From assembly GCA_030248225.1 (NCBI GenBank), contig JASANE010003551.1, positions 62,001 to 126,000 of the forward strand: a stretch of 64,000 nucleotides of DNA. Reading direction: 5' to 3'. Position 1 is the stretch's first letter; the number at the start of each line of letters is the position of its first letter. Under the pieces are notes generated by a model. That model was not told the origin of the DNA. It did not search any database and saw only the letters and a program-made list of their open reading frames with translations. The stretch comes from Trileptium ribeirensis. Lineage: Eukaryota > Nematoda > Enoplea > Enoplida > Thoracostomopsidae. Below are positions 11,801-22,720 of this stretch, piece by piece. Position numbers and translations under genes: made by a program.

Positions 11801-14800
11801 TATTTCACAGTGGTTATTGTGATTGAGCCACCCTGTTTGAACGTTTTCTCTGGCAAATTAAAAAAGCATTGTCCAACTGCTTAGAACTTCGTTCCCGAAT
11901 GTTGGTGTCCCAGTTGTTTCCCAAACGGGAAAAGGTCAGGGTTTCATTTAATATTAACGACCGATTGCGAAATAACCTGATATTCTTTGTTACATATACA
12001 TTACCTTTTCTGCTTACAAAACAGACTACATTGGCTCATCATGCCAACGTCTTTAAGGTAGGTTTTCTGGGCATCTTTGCCGTTCTGTCAGAACTGGAAA
12101 CAAGATCATAATGAACAGCCGGTTTCCGACACTTCAATAGTTGTAGTGGCACAGCTTGCTGCTTCGATTTCTCGATCATAGGTCAGACCAAGAACACAAG
12201 ATATAATTATGAATGATTTTTAAGATCTTGTAAATATTATAATTCGACGAAATCTACCTAAACTCAATGGTATTAGCTCTTTAACAATTGATGCTATATC
12301 GGAACTAGTAGAATTTTCGTATTAAATTAATGTTTGGCATTTTTTATGATAATTATTATATACAGTAGTGATGCGCCCAGACCGTTGAAATTGTCAAGAC
12401 CACCCATATCACTGAATTTCCGTTGAAGATTTGCAGGTGTTGCTGCGACAGTATAAATCCAGAAATCTTTGTTTCCATGATGAAATCTGTGTTACATAAA
12501 ACAGGCTAGAGCGAAGCTCTAGTACTGTATATATACGATGTTGTTTGTAAATTTTTTTATATGTATGTAGGTGGGATCAGCAACACGATTACTGTCTCAT
12601 ACAGGTATATATTTATCTAAACATGTATATGATGGCTTCACGCTACTGCGATGAGGCTCCCCCACCAAAAAATCCTGGTCAATCTCCGATACACGTTATC
12701 GACGAGTTTCAGCCAAAAAATATTTTTACTCCAGAACTATTTAATAAAGAGAGTTATTCGGGAACATTTTCCAAATTAAATTTGCTACTCTGAGTTGCTG
12801 TGTTATTCCTTATCCTTAATATGGTTTCCTTTAGCATCTCTGTACACATCAAGAGTATAAATCAAAACTGTCTCTGAAATAAGCCTCATGGAATTTGCAC
12901 ACAGTTGAGCAAAAAATTATATTTCGTCTGCAATTAATTTTTTGACTTTTTCAACCAGGATCATGGACCAGTCCGGTATAAAAAAATTTTTTATGTTGCA
13001 ACGCTAATATATATAAATATTGCTTGCTATGGTATATAAATCTTAAATAATTGCAGATAATTGGGAATAGTTGTTGCGTTAGTAATAATATTTTTTTATT
13101 AAAACAATAAGTTTTTCTTTGCAAAGTTCATTTTCTACCGCACTGTCCTTGTCATATTCAAAGTAAGTATCGAGAACAGTGTTAAGCGCAAACAAAATAA
13201 TTGTGTTCGCGTGAATGACAAATGTTTCATAGCAAGGTAACAGGGCCTCCAATTTGGAAAGGCCACAATATCGCGTTTTTAACCCCAGCACATTTTTCAT
13301 CAGCACAGTAGCTGCAAAATACAAATTAAATTCTAATAAAGGCTGTCATCCTTCTCAATAGTTACTAGTTTTTAAGGTTTCTTTCCTACCAGAAAGTATA
13401 TTTTTGTCGTATATTTAGATGGGCGTTTCTTCAATGTCTCTTATTACTGCGAAAAAGGGCTACTTTGTAAAAAACATTAAGTTAATTTCAGAAGTCTACC
13501 GTTGTGACGTACGCGGAATAAGAAAATTTAGTGCTAAATTATTAAACAAGCTGTTTTCATTAAAAAGCAATTATTTATACCAAGAGTGCATTAGGGAAGA
13601 GTATGATGACACTTCTCTGCACTCACATATGAAGAAGTTGTGTTTGATGACGCAAGCGTTTTCGGCCTGACCGCCCCCCTCCAGTTTTTGGGGAGGGTTG
13701 AGATGCACTGACCCCTCAGATTCTGAGTGCAGGGAAGTGTCAGACTCTTCCCTAATGCAATCTTGTTTATACTAATCATCATTGCTTACAATTAACTCTT
13801 GTTTTTACTAATCATCATTGCTTAAAATTGAATTTGCGGCAAGATTATTAATTGTGTCTAATGTTTTATTTTCTAATCTAAGGTCGCAGTATTTACGGCG
13901 CAAAGTTTGCCGACGAGAATTTCAAATTGAAGCATTACGGCGCCGGGTGGCTGAGTATGGCCAATTCGGGCAAGGACACGAACGGATCTCAATTTTTTAT
14001 TACGACCAAGAAAACATCGTGGCTTGATGGAAAGCACGTTGTCTTTGGAAAAGTTCTCGAGGGAATGGTAAGCCCATGAAATGAAAACACAGTATTGCTG
14101 CTAACTTAAATGTGTAGCTACATCGACGTAGTTTACGAATTTTGTCGTATTAGACATAGTTATATGAAATGGCTGCATGGTTGTTCGAGAGATACAGTGG
14201 GTGTGCGATCACTGTGTTATCTGCATTTTATTCTGCATGAAATTTGCTTGGGACGTCTGAATACTGAATGTTATTCTAAATAAAGATAATTTAGGGACAG
14301 ATTAACATCAAATGTTTTGGTCTCCAATAACTGTGTATCATATGTTGATGCTAAAAGTTTATGCCCGAGACGTCTGGTGGGCAAGATCAGGTTCGAAATA
14401 CATTTTTGCAGGTTAACGCAATGTTTAATTTTCGCAGAGCAATCGTCCACCTTTGAGAGCAAGCTGTAAATGGTTGATAGATTAAAACTATTTGCTCCAC
14501 GTCAATGCCATGTTCCGTTCCAATAATTGTCTTACGCAGGTTGTCACGATAATGTTAGTATTATTACTGTTGTGGGCGAAACTTGAACGGCATATATCTT
14601 GATTTGGACCAATACTCGTGAAACGTTATATTATTCTCGCGAATACACATCAATCGCCTCATGTAGCGAGACACAACTACCAACACTATTAATTTGTTTT
14701 TTAAATAGAAATAGAATTACATAGAATAGAATAGTAATTTCGGGTTATCCGATGAACTGAAAGTTTGCACATACATTGGAACAAGCATCAGTTGACAAAC

Positions 14801-15311
14801 ATATTAAAAATACAATATGTCAAAAATAAAGTCAAAATGAGTCATTTACAAGCTTTCTCCTCAAATTATGCGTCCAGGGTTGAATTGCGCATTGGATTTA
14901 CAGCTATTGTACGGAAATACGCGTAATTTTATTTAGTACAGTCGTCGCAAGTTGCACATTTTTCTTATTTTCTGTACGACATTCAAATTTTCATTGTGAA
15001 CGCATTGCTTTTCGAAGTAAAGGCCCCCACTATGGGCAGGACAGACGCTGCTGGAATATCGCAGTACAATGCGTTAGTTTTGAAGCCAATGTTTCCAAGT
15101 TATTCAGAAAATACAGGCAGTGTAATTTCTGGTTACAAATTACTAATAATTATTTATTGTATTAGTTTGTATTTTTCAGGACGTAGTTCGTAAAGTTGAA
15201 AATATAAGCACCGGATCAAATGATAAGCCTCAAAGCGACGTTGTTATTAAGGATTGTGGCGAGTTGCCAGTTGAAGCTCCGTTTTCCGTTGACAAATCTG
15301 ACGCAGCGTGA
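2716..15311 (+). CDS. PPIB: Cyclophilin B (ER peptidyl-prolyl cis-trans isomerase), complete five-exon gene
   Basis: Joining 2716-2820, 8932-9051, 11701-11788, 13883-14067 and 15180-15311 gives 630 bp, 209 residues plus TGA, with all borders GT-AG and phases consistent. Residues 1-20 form a hydrophobic signal peptide ([16 protein letters not shown]), followed by the PKGPKVT entry typical of secretory cyclophilin B. The cyclophilin fold follows: [23 protein letters not shown] and [16 protein letters not shown]. The isomerase and cyclosporin-binding residues of the family are present: Arg85, Phe90, Met91, Gln93, Phe143, Trp151, Leu152 and His156 (cyclophilin A numbering plus 30). The family accelerates proline isomerisation in the ER lumen, for example during procollagen folding. 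Length is near the roughly 216 residues of vertebrate PPIB. The C-terminus ends SDAA, not the AIAKE of human PPIB, and has no KDEL. Introns are about 6.1, 2.6, 2.1 and 1.1 kb and are full of transposons. Identification is near certain. Confidence 0.96.
3358..5143. mobile_element. Foldback element in PPIB intron 1
   Basis: Arms at about 3358-3930 and 4570-5143 are inverted copies with moderate divergence. Matching landmarks are ACTAGT...AAAATGCC at the outer ends, GGTAATGCGT near 3450 with its reverse complement near 5060, CTCTTACACTA, and GATAGTGTAACAGGGAT against ATCCCTGTTACACTATC. The spacer of about 640 bp is AT-rich with no open frame. This is the form of a non-autonomous foldback-type transposon. 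Confidence 0.7.
5394..6573 (+). mobile_element. Non-autonomous hAT-like element (CCGGTT family) with perfect 8-bp target duplication
   Basis: Begins CAGGGAGTAACCGGAATTCC and ends GGTTATTCCCTA, imperfect terminal inverted repeats of the CAGGG...CCCTG type. It is flanked by ATACCATG at 5386-5393 and 6574-6581, an exact 8-bp duplication as made by hAT transposases. Both ends carry arrays of GGTTCCGG. No transposase frame is visible inside. It lies in PPIB intron 1 and its 3' part repeats the first 291 bases of the window. Confidence 0.85.
6582..7653. other. PPIB intron 1 sequence between two hAT-like elements
   Basis: AT-rich, no recognised coding or repeat structure. It separates two elements of one family in opposite orientation, so the whole 5.4-8.8 kb block can pair as a long imperfect hairpin with this as its loop. 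Confidence 0.5.
7654..8787 (-). mobile_element. Older hAT-like element of the CCGGTT family, inverted
   Basis: Diverged reverse-complement copy of 5394-6573: it starts CTGGGAATAACCGAAAC and ends GAATTCTGGTTACTCACTG. Flanks CATGGTTG (7646-7653) and CATAGTCG (8788-8795) match at 6 of 8 bases, an eroded target duplication. Many CpG-containing CCGG motifs have decayed, so it is older than the copy at 5394. Confidence 0.7.
8932..9051 (+). CDS. PPIB: PPIB exon 2
   Basis: Forty codons, residues 36-75, starting [10 protein letters not shown] and ending LAKKPEK, between CTAAG and GTAAGT. It holds the first strands of the cyclophilin barrel and the [19 protein letters not shown] motif that marks the family. 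It enters and leaves in phase 0. Confidence 0.96.
9300..9895 (-). repeat. GC-richer segment in PPIB intron 2 with basic coding-like fragments on the minus strand
   Basis: Read on the minus strand, 9512-9371 contains short frames such as [19 protein letters not shown] and, in another frame, [17 protein letters not shown] running to a GTAAGT. Composition differs from the surrounding intron. It resembles charged, repetitive N-terminal regions of some transposon proteins, but no conserved domain can be named and stops are frequent. Treated as a decayed repeat. Confidence 0.3.
9896..11504. mobile_element. Terminal-inverted-repeat element with poly-G motifs, in PPIB intron 2
   Basis: Ends match as inverted repeats of about 22 bp: GGGTCATTTCACGAAACCAT near 9898 and its complement at 11482-11503, with a CAGGGTC-type right terminus suggesting a hAT-like origin. 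No target duplication survives. Inside, the motif GTCGGGGGG(n)CTACA recurs at about 10418, 10438, 10458, 10740, 10765, 10901 and 11102 and, reversed, at 11456-11474. A 78-codon open frame at 10145-10381 has no family signature. Confidence 0.65.
11701..11788 (+). CDS. PPIB: PPIB exon 3 (catalytic arginine)
   Basis: 88 bp, residues 76-104 plus the first base of codon 105, between TTTTAG and GTAAGG. It carries the catalytic core [15 protein letters not shown] with Arg85, Phe90, Met91 and Gln93, followed by NGDGTG. Ends in phase 1; the split glycine codon is completed by exon 4. Confidence 0.96.
11789..13586. other. PPIB intron 3, no supported element
   Basis: Short open frames at 11869-12111 (+) and 13079-13324 (-) have no recognisable domain. 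The rest is AT-rich intron sequence with TATATA-rich patches around 12540 and 13010. Confidence 0.5.
13587..13759. mobile_element. Small hairpin MITE just upstream of PPIB exon 4
   Basis: TGCATTAGGGAAGAGT at the left end is mirrored by ACTCTTCCCTAATGCA at the right end. Pairing continues inward through ACACTTCTCTGCACTCA against its complement, for about 45 bp per arm with small gaps. The loop of about 85 bp includes GACCGCCCCCCTCC. Two direct copies of a TACTAATCATCATTGCTTA motif follow at 13770-13830. Confidence 0.75.
13883..14067 (+). CDS. PPIB: PPIB exon 4 (second half of the active site)
   Basis: 185 bp, residues 105-166, between TCTAAG and GTAAGC. It contains [36 protein letters not shown] and [16 protein letters not shown], with Phe143, Trp151 and His156. 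A hairpin MITE lies about 125 bp upstream of the acceptor. Confidence 0.96.
14068..15179. other. PPIB intron 4, no supported element
   Basis: About 1.1 kb of AT-rich intron ending in a good polypyrimidine tract and TTTTTCAG. Nothing repetitive or coding was seen. Confidence 0.5.
15180..15311 (+). CDS. PPIB: PPIB exon 5 (C-terminus and stop)
   Basis: 132 bp, 43 residues plus TGA, after the acceptor TTTTTCAG. It starts [17 protein letters not shown] and contains [14 protein letters not shown], the last strand of the fold, then a short tail [11 protein letters not shown]. The tail aligns with the EKPFAIAKE region of vertebrate PPIB but is not conserved at the very end. Confidence 0.95.
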   Translation, partial: DVVRKVENISTGSNDKPQSDVVIKDCGELPVEAPFSVDKSDAA

Positions 15312-15545
15312 AATTTTGTTATCGTTGAACGACCATAAATGTGCCTAATTGACAAATTTTGTTGTAGAACGCAATTTGTGTCTTTGTTATGGAGTCTTTA
15401 CACATCATTTTTGTTGCCGGTGTGTATATGCCATAGATCCAGATAAACTTTTTTGAAGTTACAAAAGGTTTTTGCAGCCAGCGCTATTATTATAGTAGAG
15501 TGTTGTATGGTTCAGTAAGCGCAAAACCTATTTATGTTCGCGAAC

Positions 15546-15551
15546 AATAAA
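15546..15551 (+). terminator. Candidate PPIB polyadenylation signal
   Basis: First AATAAA downstream of the PPIB stop codon, about 235 bp into the 3' UTR. Further AATAAA motifs follow at about 15584 and 15610 in a repetitive stretch containing TTCGCGAACA-like motifs, so the site actually used is uncertain. Confidence 0.5.
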
Positions 15552-15640
15552 ACTATTTGTGAACGAAAATTATGGCTGCTTTGAATAAAAAAGGTTATGT
15601 TCGCGAGCAATAAATGACAAACTGCAACACCCTTTCGTTT

Positions 15641-15937
15641 ATGCCTTCAAATTTACATTAAATTTGTTCGCGAACAGATATGTATCCTAATTGAAATGTA
15701 TGATAATCGTAATGGAATTGTTACTGGCTGATTGCAAATTGCTACATCTGCGCTAACAGTGAATTGCATCCATATTCTGGCTTGCTTTATGCCTTCAAAT
15801 TTACATTAAATTTGTTCGCGAACAGATATGTATCCTAATTGAAATCTATGATAATCGTAATAGAATTGTTAATGGCTGATTGCAAATTGCTACATCTGCG
15901 CTAACAGTGAATTGCATCCATATTCTTGCTTGCTTCA
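15641..15937 (+). repeat. Recent 148-bp tandem duplication downstream of PPIB
   Basis: Unit 15641-15788 starting ATGCCTTCAAATTTACATTA is repeated at 15789-15937 with only a few substitutions. Each unit carries TTGTTCGCGAACAG. The near identity implies recent origin or continued exchange. Confidence 0.85.
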
Positions 15938-18900
15938 AAATAATGGATATGGCCTCGACATCGGGTTTTACAAAATAGGGTGGTCACTGGGCGCTGGTTA
16001 ACAAGAACTAATTAGCAAAACTAGATTGTACAAAATTAGCGTAGTTTGGAAAATTATGATCTCAAGAAAATTTCAAGAATTTAATCTCCCCTAAGCGGAT
16101 GGATCTTCGAAAACCATCTACGGTATATAATATCTAAAGTATTTGCGCCCTCCACCCTCTCCTATTGACCTTCTCTCCCGCCTGAACCGGGGTTCATAGA
16201 AACCGAGACCTTCACCCCTCTTTATTGCCAGAGTCCCGTTTGAGTACGGAAATATCGTACAGAAGTTAAACAATGTGTACATGGGTTTACATTGAGACCA
16301 AGATCGTAGGCGGCATCTAAACAATATAGCTTAGGTAGGTTCTTTTTGGAAGGCAACCAAATCGTCTATGTCTCTGGCAAAGCTAAGGCCGAAATCGACC
16401 CGATTACGAGGGGAAACGAAAGTGATGGGATTCTGGTTTTGGGGTGTTTTGAGCACCAGCTTATAAATGTTATTGTCTCATCCGACTGAATGCCGATATA
16501 TACATCAGATTGAAGCGAATGAAGCTCCTATTTCAGCAGAACACATGTCCTGTGCTCGGAAATAATGTATTATGTTTGATGGTAAACTAGCACACATAAA
16601 CCATAGCTATGAACGTTTACAGTTATATACAATTTTCTATTAATATAAATAAATATAAATTTGTAAATTTACTTTGGAAAATTTTATCTGTTTAGCTTCT
16701 ATGTTGTTTTAAATAACGACTTAACGTTGTGATGCAGATTTACTCTTTTATTTAATAGTGTTCCCGCATAAAAAGTGATGTTCGTATGCAATGTGGTTCT
16801 GTTACTGGCTTGTCTTCATCGCTTTAATAATATCGTGTTTACTATTCCATTTCATGCAATGTTAGCAAACTTTTATTCTACTCATTCCATTGTATTTTGT
16901 TCTTGTTGTCAGTTTAAACCCAGTGTTGCCATGTATCAAGAGTAGATAGCTACAAAATGTTTCGTGAAACACTAATAGAACATTGTTTCACAGCGTCATG
17001 GATGATGTACCGATTGATAAAAGCTTAAAATGGTACTTAGTGGAACTGAAAATGATAGAACTAGAACTGATCTAAAGACGCATATTATGTTTTAGAGCAA
17101 GCCAACTTGCATTGCAAAAATTTCAACGCGAGTTAGTCAGTTTGCCAGTTTTTATCGATACTTTAATTACGATGTGTATCGCCCTGAATGTGACGACGAA
17201 AATAAACCGTAGCAAAGCTGTTTGTGGAAGGTAGGATGGAAGTCACGTCTAGAAACGGGGCAGTCGAAATAGTAATCGATTGAGATTCCGCTTAATCGAA
17301 GTCGATTGACACTTAGATTGATTTTGCTGTTGATTTAAAACGTTACTGCAGCTAATATATATGACTTCAATTAGTATAGCAATGACTTAAACAGTTTAGC
17401 AATGAGGGTTTACCAAATACTTCGCCCAAATACGGTGGCATCTGCTCTTGTTTATAGTTTTGTATGACATCGATGTTGTTTGGTCGTCTGAATTCAATTC
17501 GATACTATTTGTTGTACTATGATAATATGCTCAAACATATTAACAAAAGGTGCATTATAAAAATTTGGCAGATAGGTATGACACTCGGTGGAGTATTTGT
17601 ATTTTACCTTATCGTTCGGAGTGGTCATTTTTCATCCTACCACTTAAAAATATTCCAGAGAAATTTCCCCAAGGTTTTTTAGGAGATTTGTTACCCCGCC
17701 TAGATTCTTTTGTAGGTATGTAAATGCACTCCTCCGTTGAGCTGGCATTGGCTACCGCTCATATCTTGGGTGATTACTCAACATCACTGAGAACCCTGGG
17801 GAGGGTAGCAAATACCCCTAAAGCAACGTGTTGGGATAGTCATTGCCCCCAACGAGCTTAGGAGCATTGAAGATACCCCAAACTTGGGAGATATGTCTCA
17901 TTATAATTACTAAGGGATATGCTCAAAAACTACCACATCATCAAATAAGAAAACGTACATTAGTATAATCAAACGTAATGGTCTTCTACATAATTTTCAT
18001 AATAGTGCTCTTTGTGTAACTATCAATGCTCAGTTTGTAATGTGGAAAAATATTTATCGTTTATTTCAGCATCTTGTAATAATTCAAGATTGTCAACTAT
18101 TTTAGAAACATCCTACGGATCATTAAAATCGTTCACAACATTTCGATGATTTAAGCTAGCATTTATTGTTGAAATATCTTGTTGTACAAAGTTATCGTGT
18201 TATCATTATTAATCCGCCGATGTTTTAGTTTACAGATAAACAACTTAACAGCCATTTTCCATCTTAGCTTTAGCGATTCACCAGTCTCTTGGCCGACTGC
18301 TGATATTTTGTGGCTTGCAGGGGCCAATAATTTTTGCAATAGCCTATTAAACATAATGCAACAGCTAAAATTGATTTGTTCAAATAAAATACAACAATGT
18401 TGTATAACACCTTTCAGTTTTATCTTTATTGTCAATTTTTAACTAACAATTCAATATGACACCCGAATACCGTCCTTAAAGAGTTACCGACATCTTATTT
18501 CCAGCATTGGTATCCATCAGATCGGATTGCTTATGGGGCCTTGTTTTACGGACGCTTAAGAAAAAAATTTGTATATGGGATTTCTAGAAACAGTGTCATG
18601 ATATGCAAATGTTTGCTTAAAAATCTGAATTTTGCGTTATAATAAAACCCTTCGCTATTTGAATAAATTTACCCAAATTGATGTAAACAAAACTGGAAAG
18701 ATTGTCATTCAGACAAGCGACAAATCATGACATAATTTAATTTTTGGTAACGCTGGGCGGCAATTACTATTTACGAGAAAATATCGCGTTGTATCTGAAA
18801 ATTACGTCAGTCGTTGTCGTTATGTTGGAAGCCTTATTCGCAGCACAATGTGGTAAACACGAGCTTGGTATTAGTTTTCATTTGAGCTACATAAATAATA

Positions 18901-20355
18901 CTACTGGAATATTAAGGACGTCCTGTATACGAAAAACACAAATTCAAAGCATGTAGTGATGTAGTAATCATGGGTAAACGGTCAATAATTTCCTTTTTAC
19001 CCAGTACGTAGCACTGAAATATATGAAATAGAGAGCAGTTGATATAATTATTGTTACGATAGCCATTTCATATTCAAACATCTTCAAATGCACTTATCGT
19101 GATAACAATTAAGAGTATGTTGTTGATGCGGGCTAACAGAAGACGTGTTCAATGTTTTACCTTGATTACATTTTTTACAACTCACTCGCAGTCCTGCAAC
19201 TAAGATTCCGCACCTTCCGCCTATATGCTAACACGTTTCGTCATATTAATTTTAATGCATATAGTTCGCAAACTTTACACGTGGTGTATAGCTTTTTAAA
19301 CACAAAATGGGCATATTACGTTGGATAACGAAATGAAAACTCACCTGTCTCCACGCGGTTGTTGCTGTTATGGAAGCAGTCATTAATGGATAAGTTACTA
19401 TTTTGTGTAATATTTTGATGATTAACACCAAATTTATTGTTCTGTTATATAATGAAGATGCATCATGGTACACTGCACAAGCGATCGTCAATCACTAATG
19501 ACAGAAGAAGATGGTAGCCAACGCACTTTAAGTTTACTGATACATAACAGAATAGTTGTCTAGAAAAAACTATGAAGTAGCCGTTAGCGTGATTGCCACT
19601 ATTAGTACGCACATAGGCGATGTGTCAGAATCATCGATAATGTGAGGCTAACTAAAACGCTAATCAGAAACACCAGGAAATGCCGGTTACTCTACTGTTA
19701 GCACATTTTGTCTCACAATAACTTGTAACATAGTTTACGTAATATAAAACTGTGCTACGACTTGTCACAAGTTAGATGTGGCATGGCCAGCTGTACACTG
19801 AAATATTTGTATGCCCGGTTGTACTGATTACTCGTCAAACTCGTGCTGTCGCACTAATTTTAAAGTCGGCAAAACCGTTTGTACAAATCTCTGAATTCAC
19901 GGCAGGCCATTATACAAATGTTACTTTACCACTTTGTGAACACATGTTTTCGTAGCACAGCACGGTTTATGCGGTAAGTGAATACAAATACGCTTATTAT
20001 TTATTTGCAATATCATGGATATTGCTGTTTTGTTTTATGTATTATGACAAATAGCTTGGTGAAATTTTTAATTTGGATTTTATCATTGCTTTGATTGTTT
20101 TTGTGGTTTGTCTGTTTCAATTCATATTGCAGTGCGGTACTTTATGCAACTGGAACGTTTGTGATTTTAGTATTCATTTTATTTATTCGACGATGATTTT
20201 GTATTTTAGTAATAACAAAGTCTTGCCGTGACGGGAATATTCCTGGGATCACTTTGTTATAAACTTGGTTTGCGGTCTATTGAATTGCAAAAGTTTTGCG
20301 ATGATAGATAAGCATTAATAACGCCAAAAAAATAATTGTCCTGCGTAAGGTAATA
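15938..20355. other. Intergenic, AT-rich, no supported gene
   Basis: GC-richer islands at 16120-16340 and 17680-17880 have no open frame with a recognisable domain. Overlapping frames on both strands at 18163-18442 show no family motif. The stretch 19470-19550 resembles 29320-29395 (both contain CAAGCGATCG and a nearby AAGTTTACT), suggesting a shared dispersed repeat. Confidence 0.45.
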
Positions 20356-20363
20356 CTTTGCAA

Positions 20364-21226
20364 CAGAGATGGAACCGGGTCAGTTTGGGACATCTCTGGC
20401 CGGGTCACGGTGTGCGACCCAGTCTGATTCAGAAGCCGAAACCTTTCTCCTCCAACCTGTACTCATCAAAGCGACCAGTGCCTTTTGCGTAGTTCATTGT
20501 CTGCTCAGCTTATGCGTGTAAACACATTGGCTAATAAAGTGTACTTAAACCAAACTCTGCGACCACAGTTACTCTAAATTCACAATGAGAAGCCGGCCAG
20601 AATCATGAAAGGTTCGTCGAAATGTGTTGGGCACGTTAATACTGGAGAACAGTGCGTGTTTTAATTAACGGTTAGAATTTTGGTCCAAGGCATGGGACGC
20701 TTCTTAAGAGCTCTAAAAGCAACTATATATACAGTTCGTTTGTGGATTTACATATAAATTTTTCTGTAGTATATATGATTGAATCGCAAACTTGTATTAT
20801 TAGAACCCTAAGATCCGAACCGAGTCTGGATTTCCATGAAAGAGCCGAGACACAGTCTAAGATCTTTATTACACTAAGCGGAGCAGGTAATGGTTCAGAA
20901 ATAGCTGAGCATGGCCAAAACATGGAAATCTGGCTTCCTCACTCAGCTCTATTTGTTACCATCCGTTTCCTCAGCTAATACTTGCAAGCTTGTCCAGTGA
21001 TGTAGTCTTTGCCTGAAGTGCTACAGAAAACGCAGTTTGTAGTTCGTTTAGAATTGCGGTCCGCCAAGTATATATTTTTCAAGAGTTTTCCAAGACCGTT
21101 TTTCGAATTCGCAGATTATGCATAGATTGCTTGTGAAAATTGCATTGTCACTTGTTTACTACCGTACCGGGTCACCGTATCACTACCATGAACGGGTCAT
21201 ATAATAGTGGCCCGGTTAGATCTCTG
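20364..21226. mobile_element. Non-autonomous hAT-like element, 863 bp
   Basis: Left end CAGAGATGGAACCGGGTC and right end CCCGGTTAGATCTCTG form imperfect terminal inverted repeats. Flanks CTTTGCAA (20356-20363) and CTTTGTAA (21227-21234) match at 7 of 8 bases, a hAT-type target duplication. CCGGGTC motifs recur at both ends. No transposase frame is visible. Confidence 0.75.
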
Positions 21227-21234
21227 CTTTGTAA

Positions 21235-22540
21235 TAGTATATAATGTCGCTTAGCAAGGTTTATTGGGAATAGGAAAGTGGATCTGTTTTGAAGTTTTAA
21301 CTATTTTGTAACGTCCCTATTCATAAGAGACAATATCGAACATTAAACGTGAAAAGGAAATTCGAGCGCGATCACTTGCTTCAGGAATGGCGAGGTCGGA
21401 AAACACGCTGGGCTAACAAATCGAGAAATGTACGGGATCGGGAAGTCTATGAAATTAACGGAATCACGTAGCGTTAGTCTTTGGAACCTCTACTACCATC
21501 CTCTTTCTGAAGCGCGTTTAGTATATGAATCCCAGTGCCCAGCTACCAAATCCTTAATGGTGAGTAATTTTCGTGAAATTAAAGAATCCGTGCGTTTGGT
21601 GAATATCTCAGCATTGCAATGCTTCACTTCACCCAATATCTCTCAAGAGGAACGATCTATTCATATAGATGGCTATTTGGATAGCCTTCTGGACACACTA
21701 TAACCTAGTAAAAATTGATTTTTTGAAAATATATATTTTGCCAACATTTATCTTTAAAATTTATATATGTGGTATTTATTTTTTTTGTAAAATTTGGTGC
21801 TGGAAAAATTTATATATGAATATCGGGATTTGTACTATCTCTATCTGCCATAACAGAGCCTGGGCTTCAGTGACGACTGTCAGCCTAATCAGTAGATATA
21901 TTATCTTTCGCGCTTTTAGTGTTAACAATTAGATCTCGTTAATGCATGTGTCTGCATCGAACCAATGACGAAAAATATTGAGTTGGAAAAAGTTTGTTTT
22001 AGGGTTTACTTTGTTTTTTGGAGCTGGTCGGTGTAATGTCCAGGGCTGCCGTATGAGGCTCTACAATCCTAGAGCAATATTCAACCTTTCTGGTACTGTC
22101 AGGTGGGCTATCTTCAACTCTCGATGATCCACCCAGTCTTAGTCATATATACATACTCATAGAGGTTCACCATTGAGGCGTCAGGCCCGCATGGCAGTTG
22201 AACCGAGCCGACCCCACCCAGCGCCGTGAAATTTCGCGAACATTTTTTAATATTAGGTAAAACAGGTTCAAATTGGAAAAAAGTAGGGAACATTTTAGTA
22301 AAAACCAGGGCAAATTGGCAAAAATGGAGAAAACTGAACATAAAAAATTATTAGCTATTTGAATTTTCAACATTGTACCATCTGCTGTAAGGCCTAGGCG
22401 CTAACTATCCCCTTTCAGTCCTGGAGTATGTATGCTCGTAATTTACATGTTTATATATATGTTTAACAGCCTTAAGTTCTGTATGCGTGGAGTGCTTTAA
22501 AACATTTCTTTATGTACATTTTGTGTTTTCGAAAGGGCAG
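21235..22540. other. Intergenic, no supported gene
   Basis: The open frames at 21428-21703 and 21669-21932 are moderately long but carry no recognisable motif. The rest is AT-rich. Confidence 0.4.
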
Positions 22541-22544
22541 CCCA

Positions 22545-22720
22545 GGAAACCCTGAGGCGCAAGACGTTATATCGTTAGAAAACAGAACAGTTTGCAGCGA
22601 TGCGTTCTTGGGGCGCAGCCCTCATACTTAAACTTAGTGTATGTCTCATATAAGGACGTAAGCTTAGGCTTAGTATATCGAGAACGTCATGGCTTGCATT
22701 ACACTTTAGGCCCTCAGCGT
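22545..22720 (+). repeat. CTTAGGCTTAG dispersed repeat, copy 1
   Basis: Contains CGTTAGAAAACAGAACAG, a GC-rich patch, then CTTAGTGTATGTCTCATATA and AAGCTTAGGCTTAGTATATC. The same order recurs near 24.9 and 32.3 kb, and the array part recurs in both arms of the 53-64 kb inverted repeat. Confidence 0.6.
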
